Assembly (NCBI GenBank): GCA_020629005.1
Contig: JAHDEE010000044.1
Coordinates: 1 to 36,944, forward strand
Length of the DNA stretch: 36,944 nucleotides
Source: Chitinophagales bacterium
GTDB lineage: Bacteria > Bacteroidota > Bacteroidia > Chitinophagales > UBA2359
Reading direction: 5' to 3'
A program made the position numbers and the translations under genes. How positions within the stretch are numbered: position 1 is the stretch's first letter; each line of letters begins with the position of its first letter. Of this stretch, positions 10,201-17,417 are shown in pieces. The notes below the pieces were generated by a model, which worked only from the letters and a program-made list of their open reading frames with translations, ran no database searches and was not told the DNA's origin.

Positions 10201-11323
10201 TCACGTCTATACTTGCGAAAGGCAAATACTGAACTCCATCTCCATCCCCAATGATTATTCTCCCGACAGGATCCCAAAAGGAATTACTGTAGTCTACATC
10301 ATAATGCAACAAATTATCAACCCTCGTATCCAGATTATCGAAGCTCTTCCAGTCAAACAAATCATCATACAACTCATAGGTCTGTTGCAAGGCCCAATGT
10401 GCATCCGTGGCAACTTCATCTTGATCGCTGTTGAAATTGCTCCAGTAATTGTCCGAATCGGTGAAATCAACGATACCTCCAACGGTAGTTGTTTGCTGCA
10501 AATTTCGGGTACGAATACCCCCGCCAGTCAGGGTCTCTCTAAGTCGATAACTGCCCTCATGCGAATCACAATTGATGGACCTTTGCCCGCTCCATTTGGT
10601 ATTAGCAGTTCCAACTACATCCTCAGAAGGCATCAAATTCTTGACGCTCAAGACCTCACCGCTTACAGCATCCACTAATACAGCTTGTTTTGCATGTGGC
10701 TCCAGAGAGTAAATCTCGAATCGGTAGACCAGGCGAAAATCACCTAATTCACCTCCATTATGCTTCATGGGAAAATAAATCAGCTCCCCCTTGGGATTTT
10801 CCAATTCCGACGGATGGTACAAATCAAGGTTTTTGTCGTTCGCTTCAAGCTCCCAGATATAAGTCTCCGCTCCGACTTCCATCAGCGCTATACTAAGAGC
10901 AGACTCTTCAGGCAAACTAGCCCGACTGCTGCCTGGAGCTTGTCGAACGAATCTGCCCGTGATGCTAGCACCCTCACCAAAATGTAAAACAATCACGCAA
11001 CCTTTTATCGGCTTTCCCAAATAGTACTGCTGAAATCGAAAGTGCTCGCTTCCCCAGGGATCAGCGTAGGATTGCATCCCGCGAAACTCAAAATCTGGAG
11101 TCAATTCCAGCATATCATGAACCTTGCTCGGAAAGTCTCTAGCAGTCTCAAGTACACCTTCTTCAATATGTAAGTGGGCAGGATTCCCCGTAAGATGATC
11201 CGTTCGCAAAACGCGCACACCAGCATTCGCCTGATTGGCTAGCAGGGAAACAGGGACAAGGTAAGTGCACACAAGTATTAACAATGCTTGCAAAAGCAAG
11301 ACAGACTTCTGGTAACAATGCAT
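4268..11323 (-). CDS. Giant secreted M4 (thermolysin-like) metalloprotease with PKD, CUB and 19 Ig-like repeats
   Basis: I prefer the ATG at 11323 over the TTG at 11362 because it starts directly before a signal peptide (YQKSVLLLQALLILVCTYLV); the protein is then about 2351 residues. Residue numbers here count from the TTG. An FTP/PepSY-type propeptide covers about 50-245 and the M4 catalytic domain about 250-575. The zinc motif is H390-E-F-T-H394 with third ligand E414 in GALNESFCDIFG, and the proton donor His484 is in HSNSG. Next come a PKD domain (about 584-660, WNFGDGTT), a CUB-like domain (about 667-781, DYLKIYDG), 19 Cys-bounded repeats of about 74 residues (about 800-2220), and a C-terminal GEVED domain (RWRVWIDHNSNEDFE, GEVEDYLIEF). 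No T9SS sorting-domain signature (YPNP...) follows, which is odd for a Bacteroidota protein of this design. Likely role: extracellular proteolysis, with the repeats as a stalk or adhesive. The PLP enzyme gene follows after 3 nt; a rhomboid gene lies 170 nt upstream on the same strand. Confidence 0.93.
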   Translation of the reverse strand: MHCYQKSVLLLQALLILVCTYLVPVSLLANQANAGVRVLRTDHLTGNPAHLHIEEGVLETARDFPSKVHDMLELTPDFEFRGMQSYADPWGSEHFRFQQYYLGKPIKGCVIVLHFGEGASITGRFVRQAPGSSRASLPEESALSIALMEVGAETYIWELEANDKNLDLYHPSELENPKGELIYFPMKHNGGELGDFRLVYRFEIYSLEPHAKQAVLVDAVSGEVLSVKNLMPSEDVVGTANTKWSGQRSINCDSHEGSYRLRETLTGGGIRTRNLQQTTTVGGIVDFTDSDNYWSNFNSDQDEVATDAHWALQQTYELYDDLFDWKSFDNLDTRVDNLLHYDVDYSNSFWDPVGRIIIGDGDGVQYLPFASIDVIGHEFTHGVVEHTADLVYEFESGALNESFCDIFGNAVERSARPENADWYFGSEICLENVALRSMSSPKDLYHPDTYDGYYWTSEPFANADNDYGWVHSNSGVQNKWFYLLSQGGSGTNDHGDSYSITPIGQNKALNIAFLNLSAYLSPYSDYQDARYYSILAAKQLYGECSAEEVAVTNAWYAVGVGNAFASSAPQADFTAYPTEYCLVGSPVHFQNLTPGAESYAWNFGDGTTSQWSNPIHTYSTPGTYTVTLIVTGCGADDSRIRSNYINVSAANACVYDIDYTALHSSCEGRLFDEGGGTTAYPANSQKSTVIAPAGASSVRLQFQSFDYWSDDYLKIYDGNSTASTLIGTYTGNVLPNGGIINSSGGAITVEHFSNGTGQAGGFELTWSCEINECTPFQPNISSSNSSFTFCSGESLVLSGAAGYSSYQWSNNQSGSSISVTEPGTYFLTVTDNAGCQGQSQITVEEQAAPSAFVGQDVSICPGGSVALVAGGGQTYEWSPTTGLSNPYVYNPIASPQSDQLYTVTVFDSFGCSSQNDIMVSVGGSLEVDVIEHVYICPGESAYLYASGGTQYEWSPQTGLSDPYSASPIAGPMSDQLYTVTVSDGNSCTGEAQVQVHVNGPIPIEVSANQNICPGASAQLGASGGVSYQWSPSGSLSNSNIQNPIASPLQDQLYTVTVTDQYGCSAIDVVQVNVEAISTSASADAHICAGGSATISAYGGVDYQWSPTVGLSDPNIANPVASPPTDQLYSVMITDSNGCTAEESVWVYLDSELSVSVSPEQHICPGASVALQATGGSYYQWSPTQGLSDPNIANPIAIPSNDQLYTVSVSDGNGCVNQASVWVYLDAELDISVSEDLHICPGASVSLQASGGQFYSWSPPTGLSNPNIANPVATVQEDMLYTVTVSDLSGCVNQGNVMVYADQSIMATISEDTEICPGTSVQLTAGGGQYYSWSPAEGLSNANVHNPVAAPASDQVYTVTVTDLYGCVSEASVLVSVSDGLPVTVTPLHETCAGSTVQLQASGGLYYQWSPSTGLSNANIANPVATVYQNTNYTVTVDDGFGCTGQNSVIVEVADAPTLVVSPDLIICQGESAELSAAGAESYQWNPAPGLTAVTGSVTTAAPSSSQTYSVYGTDANGCVGYAEVHVEVLDFQPQITQNQGICKGESTQLSCQGSSFVWSPEAGLSNPLIASPHASPEETTEYTVVVQDENGCQTERSVIVYVYDLGETSVSEDVVICPGESVLLQATGGDHYSWSADADPLNQSEAQLVVAPNESQLYQVEVSNEHGCSEQHAVFVEVLSIEEIDYSGLVSVCPGEPAVIFATGAASVQWWPETGLADPTAASTEANPASSTTYVATLTQENGCVQNITVAVEVNAAPVLQLGSDPTICAGDVASLQASIGPGTLFWSPADAFENPSSTVQLISPEVTTEYTAQLTSPDGCVTSESITVTVIEAQEIANSQTILVCPGEAFQLPASEGETHSWHPADGLSATDVQNPMITTDQEQLYTVTITQAGAACKFVEEVYVELAASGFAQVAQEQVFACKGEEVQLQSEGGVSYSWSPAVGLSDTESATTTVIVEEAQVYAVAVTSADGCLETRIVEVIPHADDFAQSSGDVEICLGDQTELEVSGGSYYYWWPQTGLSSVSSANPIAEPAESTLYRVAVLNELGCRDTASVYVSVGQSDFLEVEEAELEICRGDTVSLTGMGAENYYWWPADEEGSTIEVSPKFDQLYVLRADNAKGCEDFAQVRVKVHHSEIAASKDREICRGEPVKLWASGGSSYVWTPLTAVASPLEAHTIGTPDESTLYTVLVQDEFGCDYEEEVMISVMPCCTASGSGTAEWIASVQVNGEVHESGNEGYALFEQAFEPLILGSSVTLSLSPGFALSNYTQRWRVWIDHNSNEDFEPSELVFESQSNEQVFGGFSLSESQEPGFKLMRVVMQLDTGEWPDACGNFYGGEVEDYLIEFKEP
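4735..8965 (-). repeat. Intragenic array of 19 degenerate ~222-bp repeats encoding Ig-like modules
   Basis: Within the metalloprotease I count 19 units, each opening with a Cys in an ICPGxS-like motif and closing with a Cys in a TDxxGC-like motif. Between them are YxWSPxTGLSNP, IANPVASP and QLYTVTV. Each unit is about 74 residues (222 bp), and the two cysteines could form one disulfide per module. Units 2-9, nearest the catalytic end, are the most alike at both protein and DNA level (for example repeated gtatacagctgatc-like stretches on the plus strand between about 7250 and 8640). Units 10-19 are more diverged. This gradient suggests recent expansion at the proximal end. The array can recombine, so assembly length should be treated with caution. 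Confidence 0.9.
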
Positions 11324-11493
11324 ATCGGCAATGACATCACGCACAGTTGATCTATCGGCCAATTACTGGGACTTATCTTGGCGACTGGGAAAAGGGACGA
11401 ACGGCGCTATTAAGTGAAATGATTTAATCTTTTTAGTGCCCTAAAAATACGAAATCACGCTCAACTATTCGACCGGACCAAGACGCATCGCAT

Positions 11494-12249
11494 CTAAAAC
11501 GGTCGGTTTCCCGTATTGCCCAAAGGAGGAATACTATACCAAAGGCGGAATAAAACTCCAGACAGCAACCCGAAAGCAAACCCGCCAATGTGTGCCCACC
11601 AGGCTACACCACCAGAAGGAGCACCACTCAAACTACCCATACCACTAATCAATTGCTGCCCAATCCAAAAACCAAGGAATAAGATGGCCGCTACTCTAAA
11701 GGAGCGCATGAAGATCAAAACCAGAATCTTTATTTGCGATTTAGGAAACATCACCAGATAGGCACCTAAAACCGCAGCTATCGCCCCGCTGGCCCCTACT
11801 GTCGGAATTGTACCCGGACACATGGCGGTAACCTGACCTTCGCATGAGGCAATTGCAGAATTCAGACAGGGATTACAACAGCCTGCGATCATCTCGCCGC
11901 CTGTGCCTAATACTATATGCGCCAAATGAGCAGCCAGACCCCCCAATATATAGAAAATAGCAAACGGCACACTTCCTATGGTCGCCTCAATGTTATCCCC
12001 AAAAACCCAAAGGAAAAGCATATTGCCAATCAAATGCATCCATCCCCCATGCATGAACATACTGGTGAACAATGTGATGTAATCTTCACCATTCGCAATC
12101 TCCGCAGGTATAGCTCCCCATTCACAAACCAGCGCGCCTGGCTGAGTAAACTGATAAAGAAAAAACACCACATTAATAGCAATAAATGCATAGGCAACTA
12201 ATGGTGGATGCCCACCCCTTACCTGATCATCACCGATTGGAAAAACCAT
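11494..12249 (-). CDS. Rhomboid-family intramembrane serine protease
   Basis: This 251-residue polytopic protein has the hallmarks of the rhomboid family, which cleaves transmembrane segments inside the inner membrane. FMHGGWMHLIGNMLFLWVFGDNIE (residues 65-88, quoted here only as a landmark) carries the HGG, H72 and N76 positions. GASG holds the nucleophile Ser154, and WAHIGGFAFG holds His220 of the dyad. Six transmembrane segments are apparent. Between the third segment and the Ser-bearing helix there is an extra loop of about 30 residues containing five cysteines (124, 125, 128, 136, 144) that most family members lack. The gene is upstream of, and on the same strand as, the giant metalloprotease. 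It is divergent from the M23 gene, with about 298 nt between them. Confidence 0.93.
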   Translation of the reverse strand: MVFPIGDDQVRGGHPPLVAYAFIAINVVFFLYQFTQPGALVCEWGAIPAEIANGEDYITLFTSMFMHGGWMHLIGNMLFLWVFGDNIEATIGSVPFAIFYILGGLAAHLAHIVLGTGGEMIAGCCNPCLNSAIASCEGQVTAMCPGTIPTVGASGAIAAVLGAYLVMFPKSQIKILVLIFMRSFRVAAILFLGFWIGQQLISGMGSLSGAPSGGVAWWAHIGGFAFGLLSGVLFRLWYSIPPLGNTGNRPF

Positions 12250-12547
12250 AGTTTCAATTCAATAATGCAAATAGGCTGCAATGCAGCACAACACTAGCAA
12301 TACCGCCACAGAGCAAATCCCTGGAAATCAACGGCCAGCACAGCAGCAAAGTAGTGAAATTTTAAAAGACATTCTCGTACCGCAATGGCCATTTATACGA
12401 TTATGCACCTAAACCTGCTGCTCCCACACTAGTCTCAAACTCTATAGCAAGCTTTGTCATCCCCCTATGAAGAAAATAAAATTGACAAGAATGCTTGCAG
12501 TTTTGATTTTTTTGGCCAATACTTGAAGCCCATACCGATCCCTGATT
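12250..12547. other. Divergent intergenic region between rhomboid and M23 peptidase genes
   Basis: This 298-nt spacer must carry promoters for both flanking genes. On the minus strand a TACTTTG sequence (about 12348-12354) resembles the Bacteroidota -7 box but is one base short. On the plus strand, TTTTGATTTTTTTGG at 12501-12515 followed by TACTTG at 12520 is a poor match. I see no convincing small gene, hairpin or repeat here. Confidence 0.35.
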
Positions 12548-14284
12548 ATGATAAAGAAACTAGCCTTTGCCCCACTTCTGCTATTACTGCTCATTTTGCT
12601 GCTGGGTTTCCGCGCCAAGACCAGCTATCCGCAAGACTACTTCCGTCCACCGCTCAATATCCCCTTAGTGCTTTCTGGTTCATTTTGTGAACTTAGATCA
12701 AATCACTTTCACTCGGGCATTGATATCAAAACCAAAGGTGTGGAAGGCTACCGGGTCTACGCAGCTGCCGAAGGATACGTTTCCAGAATCAAGGTAAAAC
12801 CAGGAGGTTTTGGTAAAGCAGTCTACATAAGACATCCAAACGGCTACACTACAGTATATGCGCACCTCAGCACTTTCAATGATAAAATCGAGGCCTACGT
12901 AAAGAAAAAACAATACGCCCAGGAGAGCTTTGGCGTAGACCTATACCCGGATGCATCCATGTTCAGGGTTGAAAAAGGGGAAAAAATCGCCCTCTCAGGC
13001 AATTCAGGCAGCAGCGGCGGACCTCATCTACATTTCGAAGTGCGCGAAACCGCCACCGAACATCCAGTCAATCCACTCCTGTTTGGTTTCGATGTAAAAG
13101 ATACCCAGGCGCCTGACATACACAAACTGGCTATCTACGCAATGGAAAAAGGCAGTGCACCACTACCCACCCCAGACATCTATAAAGTCTCCGGAAGTGG
13201 TCCACAACACAGCATCAATGAAGGAATTGTAATGGTTCCCAGCGATTTTATGGGCGTAGGAATCAATGCTCACGATACATTTGATGGAGCAAGCAATCAC
13301 AACGGAGAGTTCAGTGTCGAGCTAAACGTCGACGACCAAACTGTCTTCTTCTTCGAACGAGACGAACTGTCATTTTCATTCTCTCGATACATCAATTCTT
13401 ATATAGACTATGCCTACAAAGCAGCCTCCCGACTAAGAGGCAATACCACCACCATACAGAAATTTTTTACCGATCCCGGCAACAAATTCCCCTTCTTCGA
13501 CATTGAAGTCAACGAAGGACTCGTCGACCTCAGCGATGGCGAGGTTCACGACATCGTCATCAGAGTACGAGACCAGAAAGGAAACCTCGCAAAGCTGGCT
13601 TTCAAAGCACAGAAGAGCGATGGCAGCCCGGCAAAGCCCGACAAATATTTCCAAAAACGCTTCGATTACAATCAAGCAGGCTCCCATACGGCTGATGGCT
13701 TTCGTATCGACATCCCACAAGGCGCCCTTTACCGGGATCTCGACTTTGAATACGACGCTCAGTATCCTGGCGACGCAGACATCTATAGCAAAGTCCACCA
13801 GGTACACAACGGTATGGTTCCATTGCACAAGCATTTTGTGCTAAAAATCGAGGCTGAAAACCTACCGGCAGCACTCAACTCAAAAGCCATTATCGCTTAC
13901 AAAGATTACCGCGGCCGCGAGTCTGCCCTAAGCAGCAGCTCCTGGGATGGAAATTTCATGCGGGTCAAAAACCGCGAGTTTGGCAAATACTATATCACGA
14001 TTGATGACACCCCGCCAAAAATAACGCCCGTAAATATTTCCGATGGAAAAAACATGTCTTCCAACAGCAGCATCCAGGTCAAGATAAGCGACGATCTATC
14101 AGGAATCGACAAGTTTAGAGCCACCGTCGACGGCCAGTGGATACTGATGGAATACGATCCCAAACGCTCCAGATTGACCCACCATTTCGATGGGCGAGTC
14201 AGCAAAGGATCCCACACTTTCAAATTGACCGTCAAAGATGGGCGAGCCAACAAATCTACCTACACAGCGAACTTTACTAAGTAA
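12548..14284 (+). CDS. M23 (LytM/peptidoglycan endopeptidase-like) family metallopeptidase with long C-terminal region
   Basis: The protein has 578 residues. A signal anchor is seen at residues 4-20 (poly-Leu). The M23 domain is complete: the zinc ligands are expected at H55 and D59 (HFHSGIDI), with H106 (YAHLS) and H160/H162 (GGPHLHFEV). This fold cleaves peptide cross-bridges in peptidoglycan or acts as a LytM activator. About 40 residues separate the YAHL and GNSG blocks, somewhat more than in minimal M23 domains. The remaining 400 residues are beta-rich and end in an Ig-like domain (DDTPPKITP..., then DDLSGIDKFRATVDG and HTFKLTVKDG). This is a layout seen in other Bacteroidota M23 proteins, where the tail may bind the wall or partners. 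The gene is monocistronic by context. A 187-bp hairpin element begins 108 nt after its stop. Confidence 0.93.
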   Translation: MIKKLAFAPLLLLLLILLLGFRAKTSYPQDYFRPPLNIPLVLSGSFCELRSNHFHSGIDIKTKGVEGYRVYAAAEGYVSRIKVKPGGFGKAVYIRHPNGYTTVYAHLSTFNDKIEAYVKKKQYAQESFGVDLYPDASMFRVEKGEKIALSGNSGSSGGPHLHFEVRETATEHPVNPLLFGFDVKDTQAPDIHKLAIYAMEKGSAPLPTPDIYKVSGSGPQHSINEGIVMVPSDFMGVGINAHDTFDGASNHNGEFSVELNVDDQTVFFFERDELSFSFSRYINSYIDYAYKAASRLRGNTTTIQKFFTDPGNKFPFFDIEVNEGLVDLSDGEVHDIVIRVRDQKGNLAKLAFKAQKSDGSPAKPDKYFQKRFDYNQAGSHTADGFRIDIPQGALYRDLDFEYDAQYPGDADIYSKVHQVHNGMVPLHKHFVLKIEAENLPAALNSKAIIAYKDYRGRESALSSSSWDGNFMRVKNREFGKYYITIDDTPPKITPVNISDGKNMSSNSSIQVKISDDLSGIDKFRATVDGQWILMEYDPKRSRLTHHFDGRVSKGSHTFKLTVKDGRANKSTYTANFTK

Positions 14285-14392
14285 TCCTGACCCTGAAAGT
14301 ATCAGCAGCATCGTACGCTAGCAATTCTGCCTCTTCAATTCAACGGGCAAAAGCACAAATGTGCAAGGGATGGCAAAGGCTATAATTAGAAT

Positions 14393-14580
14393 AATAAGGA
14401 GCGAATCAAATCCCACCGCGCCAAAGGTCTTCCGGCTGTCCGTTCCAATGTAGGTACTATCCGTGGGCTTCGAGTATCCGGTACTGCTGTCTCTCCGGCA
14501 AGCTCCGAGCCAGCATTACCGGCACTCTCAGTCCCACGCCTAGCACCTCCATTTCCTCTTCCATCCGGGCTATTCTGCAC
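14393..14580 (+). repeat. Dispersed ~187-bp hairpin element, copy 1
   Basis: The left end carries AGGAGCGAA (14397-14405) and the right end CCGGGCTATTCTGCAC (14565-14580). Both ends recur in the copies at 25167-25355 (inverted) and 36493-36678. Just inside the left end is CTGTCCGTTCCAATG (14436-14450). The interior is an inverted repeat: the arms 14447-14489 and 14511-14553 match at about 29 of 43 positions when folded, best at the base (AATG, AGGT, CGTGGG) and near the loop (CCGGTA, TGCTG). A 64-codon open frame (minus, 14580-14386) spans the element, but its protein status is doubtful. It lies between the convergent ends of the M23 and T9SS protein genes. Strand here means AGGAGCGAA-end first. 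Confidence 0.8.
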
Positions 14581-14648
14581 AGTCTACCCGTCGCGCTAAG
14601 TGAACTAAAACGCACTAGAAAAGCCACTGTCTAATCCAGTAAGCATAA

Positions 14649-14697
14649 AAAAAGCAGGAACCAAACAGCCATATGGCTATCTGAATTCCTGCTTTTT
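14649..14697 (-). terminator. Intrinsic terminator of the 14774-17257 gene (symmetrical, could act on both strands)
   Basis: The arms AAAAAGCAGGAA (14649-14660) and TTCCTGCTTTTT (14686-14697) are perfectly complementary over 12 bp. The loop holds a second palindrome, AGCCATATGGCT (14667-14678). Flanking A and T runs give a U-tract on either strand. It begins 77 nt past the stop of the minus-strand gene. Confidence 0.8.
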
Positions 14698-14773
14698 CAT
14701 TCAATTTATGCTTGACATACTGACAAGCATTTCGACACGATCAGTCAGGCTGATCGATCATGTAATTTCATTT

Positions 14774-17257
14774 CTATTTGCTGATTACCAATCGCTCAGT
14801 AGCAACTGCAGAATCAAAAGCAAACTGTACCATGTAAACCCCCGCTGGAAGATCGCTAAGATCTAGCTCCTGGCTAAAGCTTCTCATGTCATTTTGACTT
14901 GTTTGGTGAACCAACTCACCCGCAACATCAAATACGCTCAAAGTGAAAGCAACAGAATGATCTAGCTCGATACCAACTTGTACAATTCCTTGTGAAGGAT
15001 TTGGATAGAACTCGAAAGTCTGAAGTCCTTCAACCTGAGTAACAGAAGTGCTGAATTCGATCACAGTGAAGTCCATTGAAGACTCACATCCAAACTCATC
15101 TGTCAAAGTAACCGTGTAGTTTCCTCCTTGCTCAAGATCAGCAACATCTACATTCAGAATCAATCCTGAACCCAGCTCTCCAGCATCTGAAGACCAAACC
15201 ACTTCGTGGTTTACAGGCTCAGAGAATGGATTATCAACACTGTCAATGAACCACTGTACTTGATCGCCTAGATCTTCTTGACCCATTTCAAACTCCAAAG
15301 AACAATCAGGAGTTGAAACTTCGATCTCCTCTGAAACACAACCGCTTTCATCAGATACTACTACGCTGTAGCTTGTACCAGGAGTTAGATCAGTAATGGT
15401 TTCAGAATCCTGATCAAGACCAGCCCAATCGAAAGTGTAGTCACCTGCTCCACCTGATGGAGAAACGGTCAATGTAGTAGGATACTCTTCAACAACGTTA
15501 ACATCAATGTTACATTCAACCAGGATATCTTCACAATGCTCCAGGCCATCAGTTCCGAATACACAAATAGTGTATGTTCCTGACTCTGCATAAACTGCTG
15601 TTGCAGTACTTCCTTCAGCTGTCTCGCCATTTCCGAAGTCCCAGGACCAGTCACAGTTAGTACCATCGGCCTGACCTGTCAAATCTACTGACAAACCATT
15701 TACCTCATATGCATAAGTGATTGAAGTAGCTGGACCACTAGCCAATATACCGTATACCATTGGAATAACCGCTCCAGAACTAACTCCAGTACCAACCCAG
15801 TTTCCAGCAGCATTAAGTGTAAGACTCTCACCAGGCGTATTTCTCTGAGTAGAACAAGCCATTCCTAGCTCACCTTCTGGAGTACTTGGCTCAACTGAGA
15901 TAAAGTACTTTCCGGTTGGTAGTTCAATTGGGCAGTCAAAGGTGGTAGTAAATGTACCGCCATCTGGTGTGTCAGCTTCAGGAATAAACGGACCAAATGT
16001 ATAAAACACTTCACCCACTCCTTCTTCAGTCATATTGTAAACGTTCAACTCAGTTTCACCCCAAACGCCACTTTCCGGACCGACTGCATCAAAGGTAATC
16101 CCTGCAAGTTGAGAGTCTTCGAAAGCTTCGATAGAAGATCCGTAAGCACCCGTACCCGCAAGCGTAAATACTGTAAAGCTGAAATCTAGCGTAGCATTTC
16201 CTTCTTCATCCGGTACAACGATATCAACAAAGTCAATAGCTCGTCCGTACTTACCGGTTGTTAGGCTGCTGGTAAACACCTTTAGGTTATCAAATCCGTT
16301 CAACTCCTCATCATCTTCAGCTGAAGAAATGAAGTAGTTGAAGATATAAGTACCAGTGTCAGCAGGCTCAAAAGTGTTAGGAATAGTAAAGGTCTGAGTT
16401 TCACCAGAAGCCAATTCCGAAGGCTCACCTGTAAACTCACCAACAGTCGTCAACTGATTCGCTTCGAAGTCATTGTACTGAATCGTCATCAACATAGTAA
16501 CTTCAGTTCTGTCTTCAGCTCCGTTGTTGGTTACATCAATGGTAAAATCACCGAAGTTTGCCCACTCTGAGATCGGGAAGTAAGCATAATCATTCGGTGT
16601 TTGGATTCTATCGATTCGCATATCGAAGGCAACTGGCGTAGTGATAGAGAAGTTGTCAATTGCACAACCACTTGCCCAGTTTCCGCTATCATCATGCCAG
16701 AATCGTACGTGAAATTCACTGCTGTCAGTGTAAGGATCAAGGCTAAGACCAATGTCTTGCCAGAAAGTTTGCGCCTCCACTTCGAACAAAGTCTCCCATG
16801 AATCACCACCATCGGTGCTAATTTCTACAATACCTCGTGAACCCCAAAGGCCAGTCATAAATACACTAAAATTCAAACGTGCACCCGAACCGGAAGCTGA
16901 AGTTAGGTCAATGGCCGGTGAGATCAGGTAATCGGCAGAACCATCACAGGTTTCACCACATCCGTCATCATTCACCACCATAAAACCATTGCCTTCAATA
17001 CCGAGGCTAGGAGGAATATCCCAGTAAGTACTGGAACCACTGATTTCGTCGGCAGCTTGCCAACCATTGGAGGCAGTCAGCGGCGGATCGACATCATTAT
17101 TTCCAGAGGATTGCTCTGTTATCCATCCATCAGGAAAGCCGTCATCAAAGTTTTCTTCGATGATCACATCCTGAGCAAAGACAGGAGAAAGAAAAAAAGA
17201 CATGAAGGCAACCAAAAATAGGCTGCTCATGCTTAATCGTAAAGATTTCATTTTCAT
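14774..17257 (-). CDS. T9SS-secreted protein with choice-of-anchor J-like, PKD and SprB-like repeat regions
   Basis: This 827-residue protein starts with a clear signal peptide (LRLSMSSLFLVAFMSFFLSP, cleavage after VFAQ). Residues about 30-205 look like a MAM/choice-of-anchor J jelly roll (NFDDGFPDGW, YLISPAIDL, STDGGDSW, IDNFSI). The centre (about 205-520) is beta-rich with an 'NxGAEDRTEV' CARDB-like part. A PKD domain sits at about 525-600 (WDFGNGETAEG), then a SprB-like repeat (SGGAGDYTFDWAG, VVVSDESGCVSEE). The C-terminus is a type A T9SS sorting domain (FEFYPNPSQGIVQVGIE, then DLPAGVYMVQF and a final RLVISK). The protein is expected to cross the outer membrane by T9SS and be anchored or released. 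It is divergent from the next T9SS cargo gene, with 160 nt between. No enzymatic domain is visible, so adhesion is only a guess. Confidence 0.88.
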   Translation of the reverse strand: MKMKSLRLSMSSLFLVAFMSFFLSPVFAQDVIIEENFDDGFPDGWITEQSSGNNDVDPPLTASNGWQAADEISGSSTYWDIPPSLGIEGNGFMVVNDDGCGETCDGSADYLISPAIDLTSASGSGARLNFSVFMTGLWGSRGIVEISTDGGDSWETLFEVEAQTFWQDIGLSLDPYTDSSEFHVRFWHDDSGNWASGCAIDNFSITTPVAFDMRIDRIQTPNDYAYFPISEWANFGDFTIDVTNNGAEDRTEVTMLMTIQYNDFEANQLTTVGEFTGEPSELASGETQTFTIPNTFEPADTGTYIFNYFISSAEDDEELNGFDNLKVFTSSLTTGKYGRAIDFVDIVVPDEEGNATLDFSFTVFTLAGTGAYGSSIEAFEDSQLAGITFDAVGPESGVWGETELNVYNMTEEGVGEVFYTFGPFIPEADTPDGGTFTTTFDCPIELPTGKYFISVEPSTPEGELGMACSTQRNTPGESLTLNAAGNWVGTGVSSGAVIPMVYGILASGPATSITYAYEVNGLSVDLTGQADGTNCDWSWDFGNGETAEGSTATAVYAESGTYTICVFGTDGLEHCEDILVECNIDVNVVEEYPTTLTVSPSGGAGDYTFDWAGLDQDSETITDLTPGTSYSVVVSDESGCVSEEIEVSTPDCSLEFEMGQEDLGDQVQWFIDSVDNPFSEPVNHEVVWSSDAGELGSGLILNVDVADLEQGGNYTVTLTDEFGCESSMDFTVIEFSTSVTQVEGLQTFEFYPNPSQGIVQVGIELDHSVAFTLSVFDVAGELVHQTSQNDMRSFSQELDLSDLPAGVYMVQFAFDSAVATERLVISK

Positions 17258-17417
17258 ACCGTTTTTATTTAAGAACTATTAAAGCTTAAAGATAATCAAT
17301 CTCAAATTAGGCATATACTCAAGCATACCAGAATTTAGTCATCCTCTTGCCATGACGTCACTAAATTCGTAAATTACCCTGCTAGACACCCTTATTCACA
17401 TTAAACAAACTCACGAT

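Noticed and set aside
10166-10678. 170-codon open frame on the plus strand
   Set aside because: It is antisense to the zinc-motif part of the metalloprotease, where HEFTH and the E414 ligand are intact. No signal or motif was found in the plus-strand frame.
14386-14580. 64-codon minus-strand frame spanning element copy 1 as a gene
   Set aside because: The frame is interrupted in copies 2 and 3 and the interior is explained by hairpin symmetry, so it is kept as part of a repeat and discussed as a finding instead of listed as a coding sequence.
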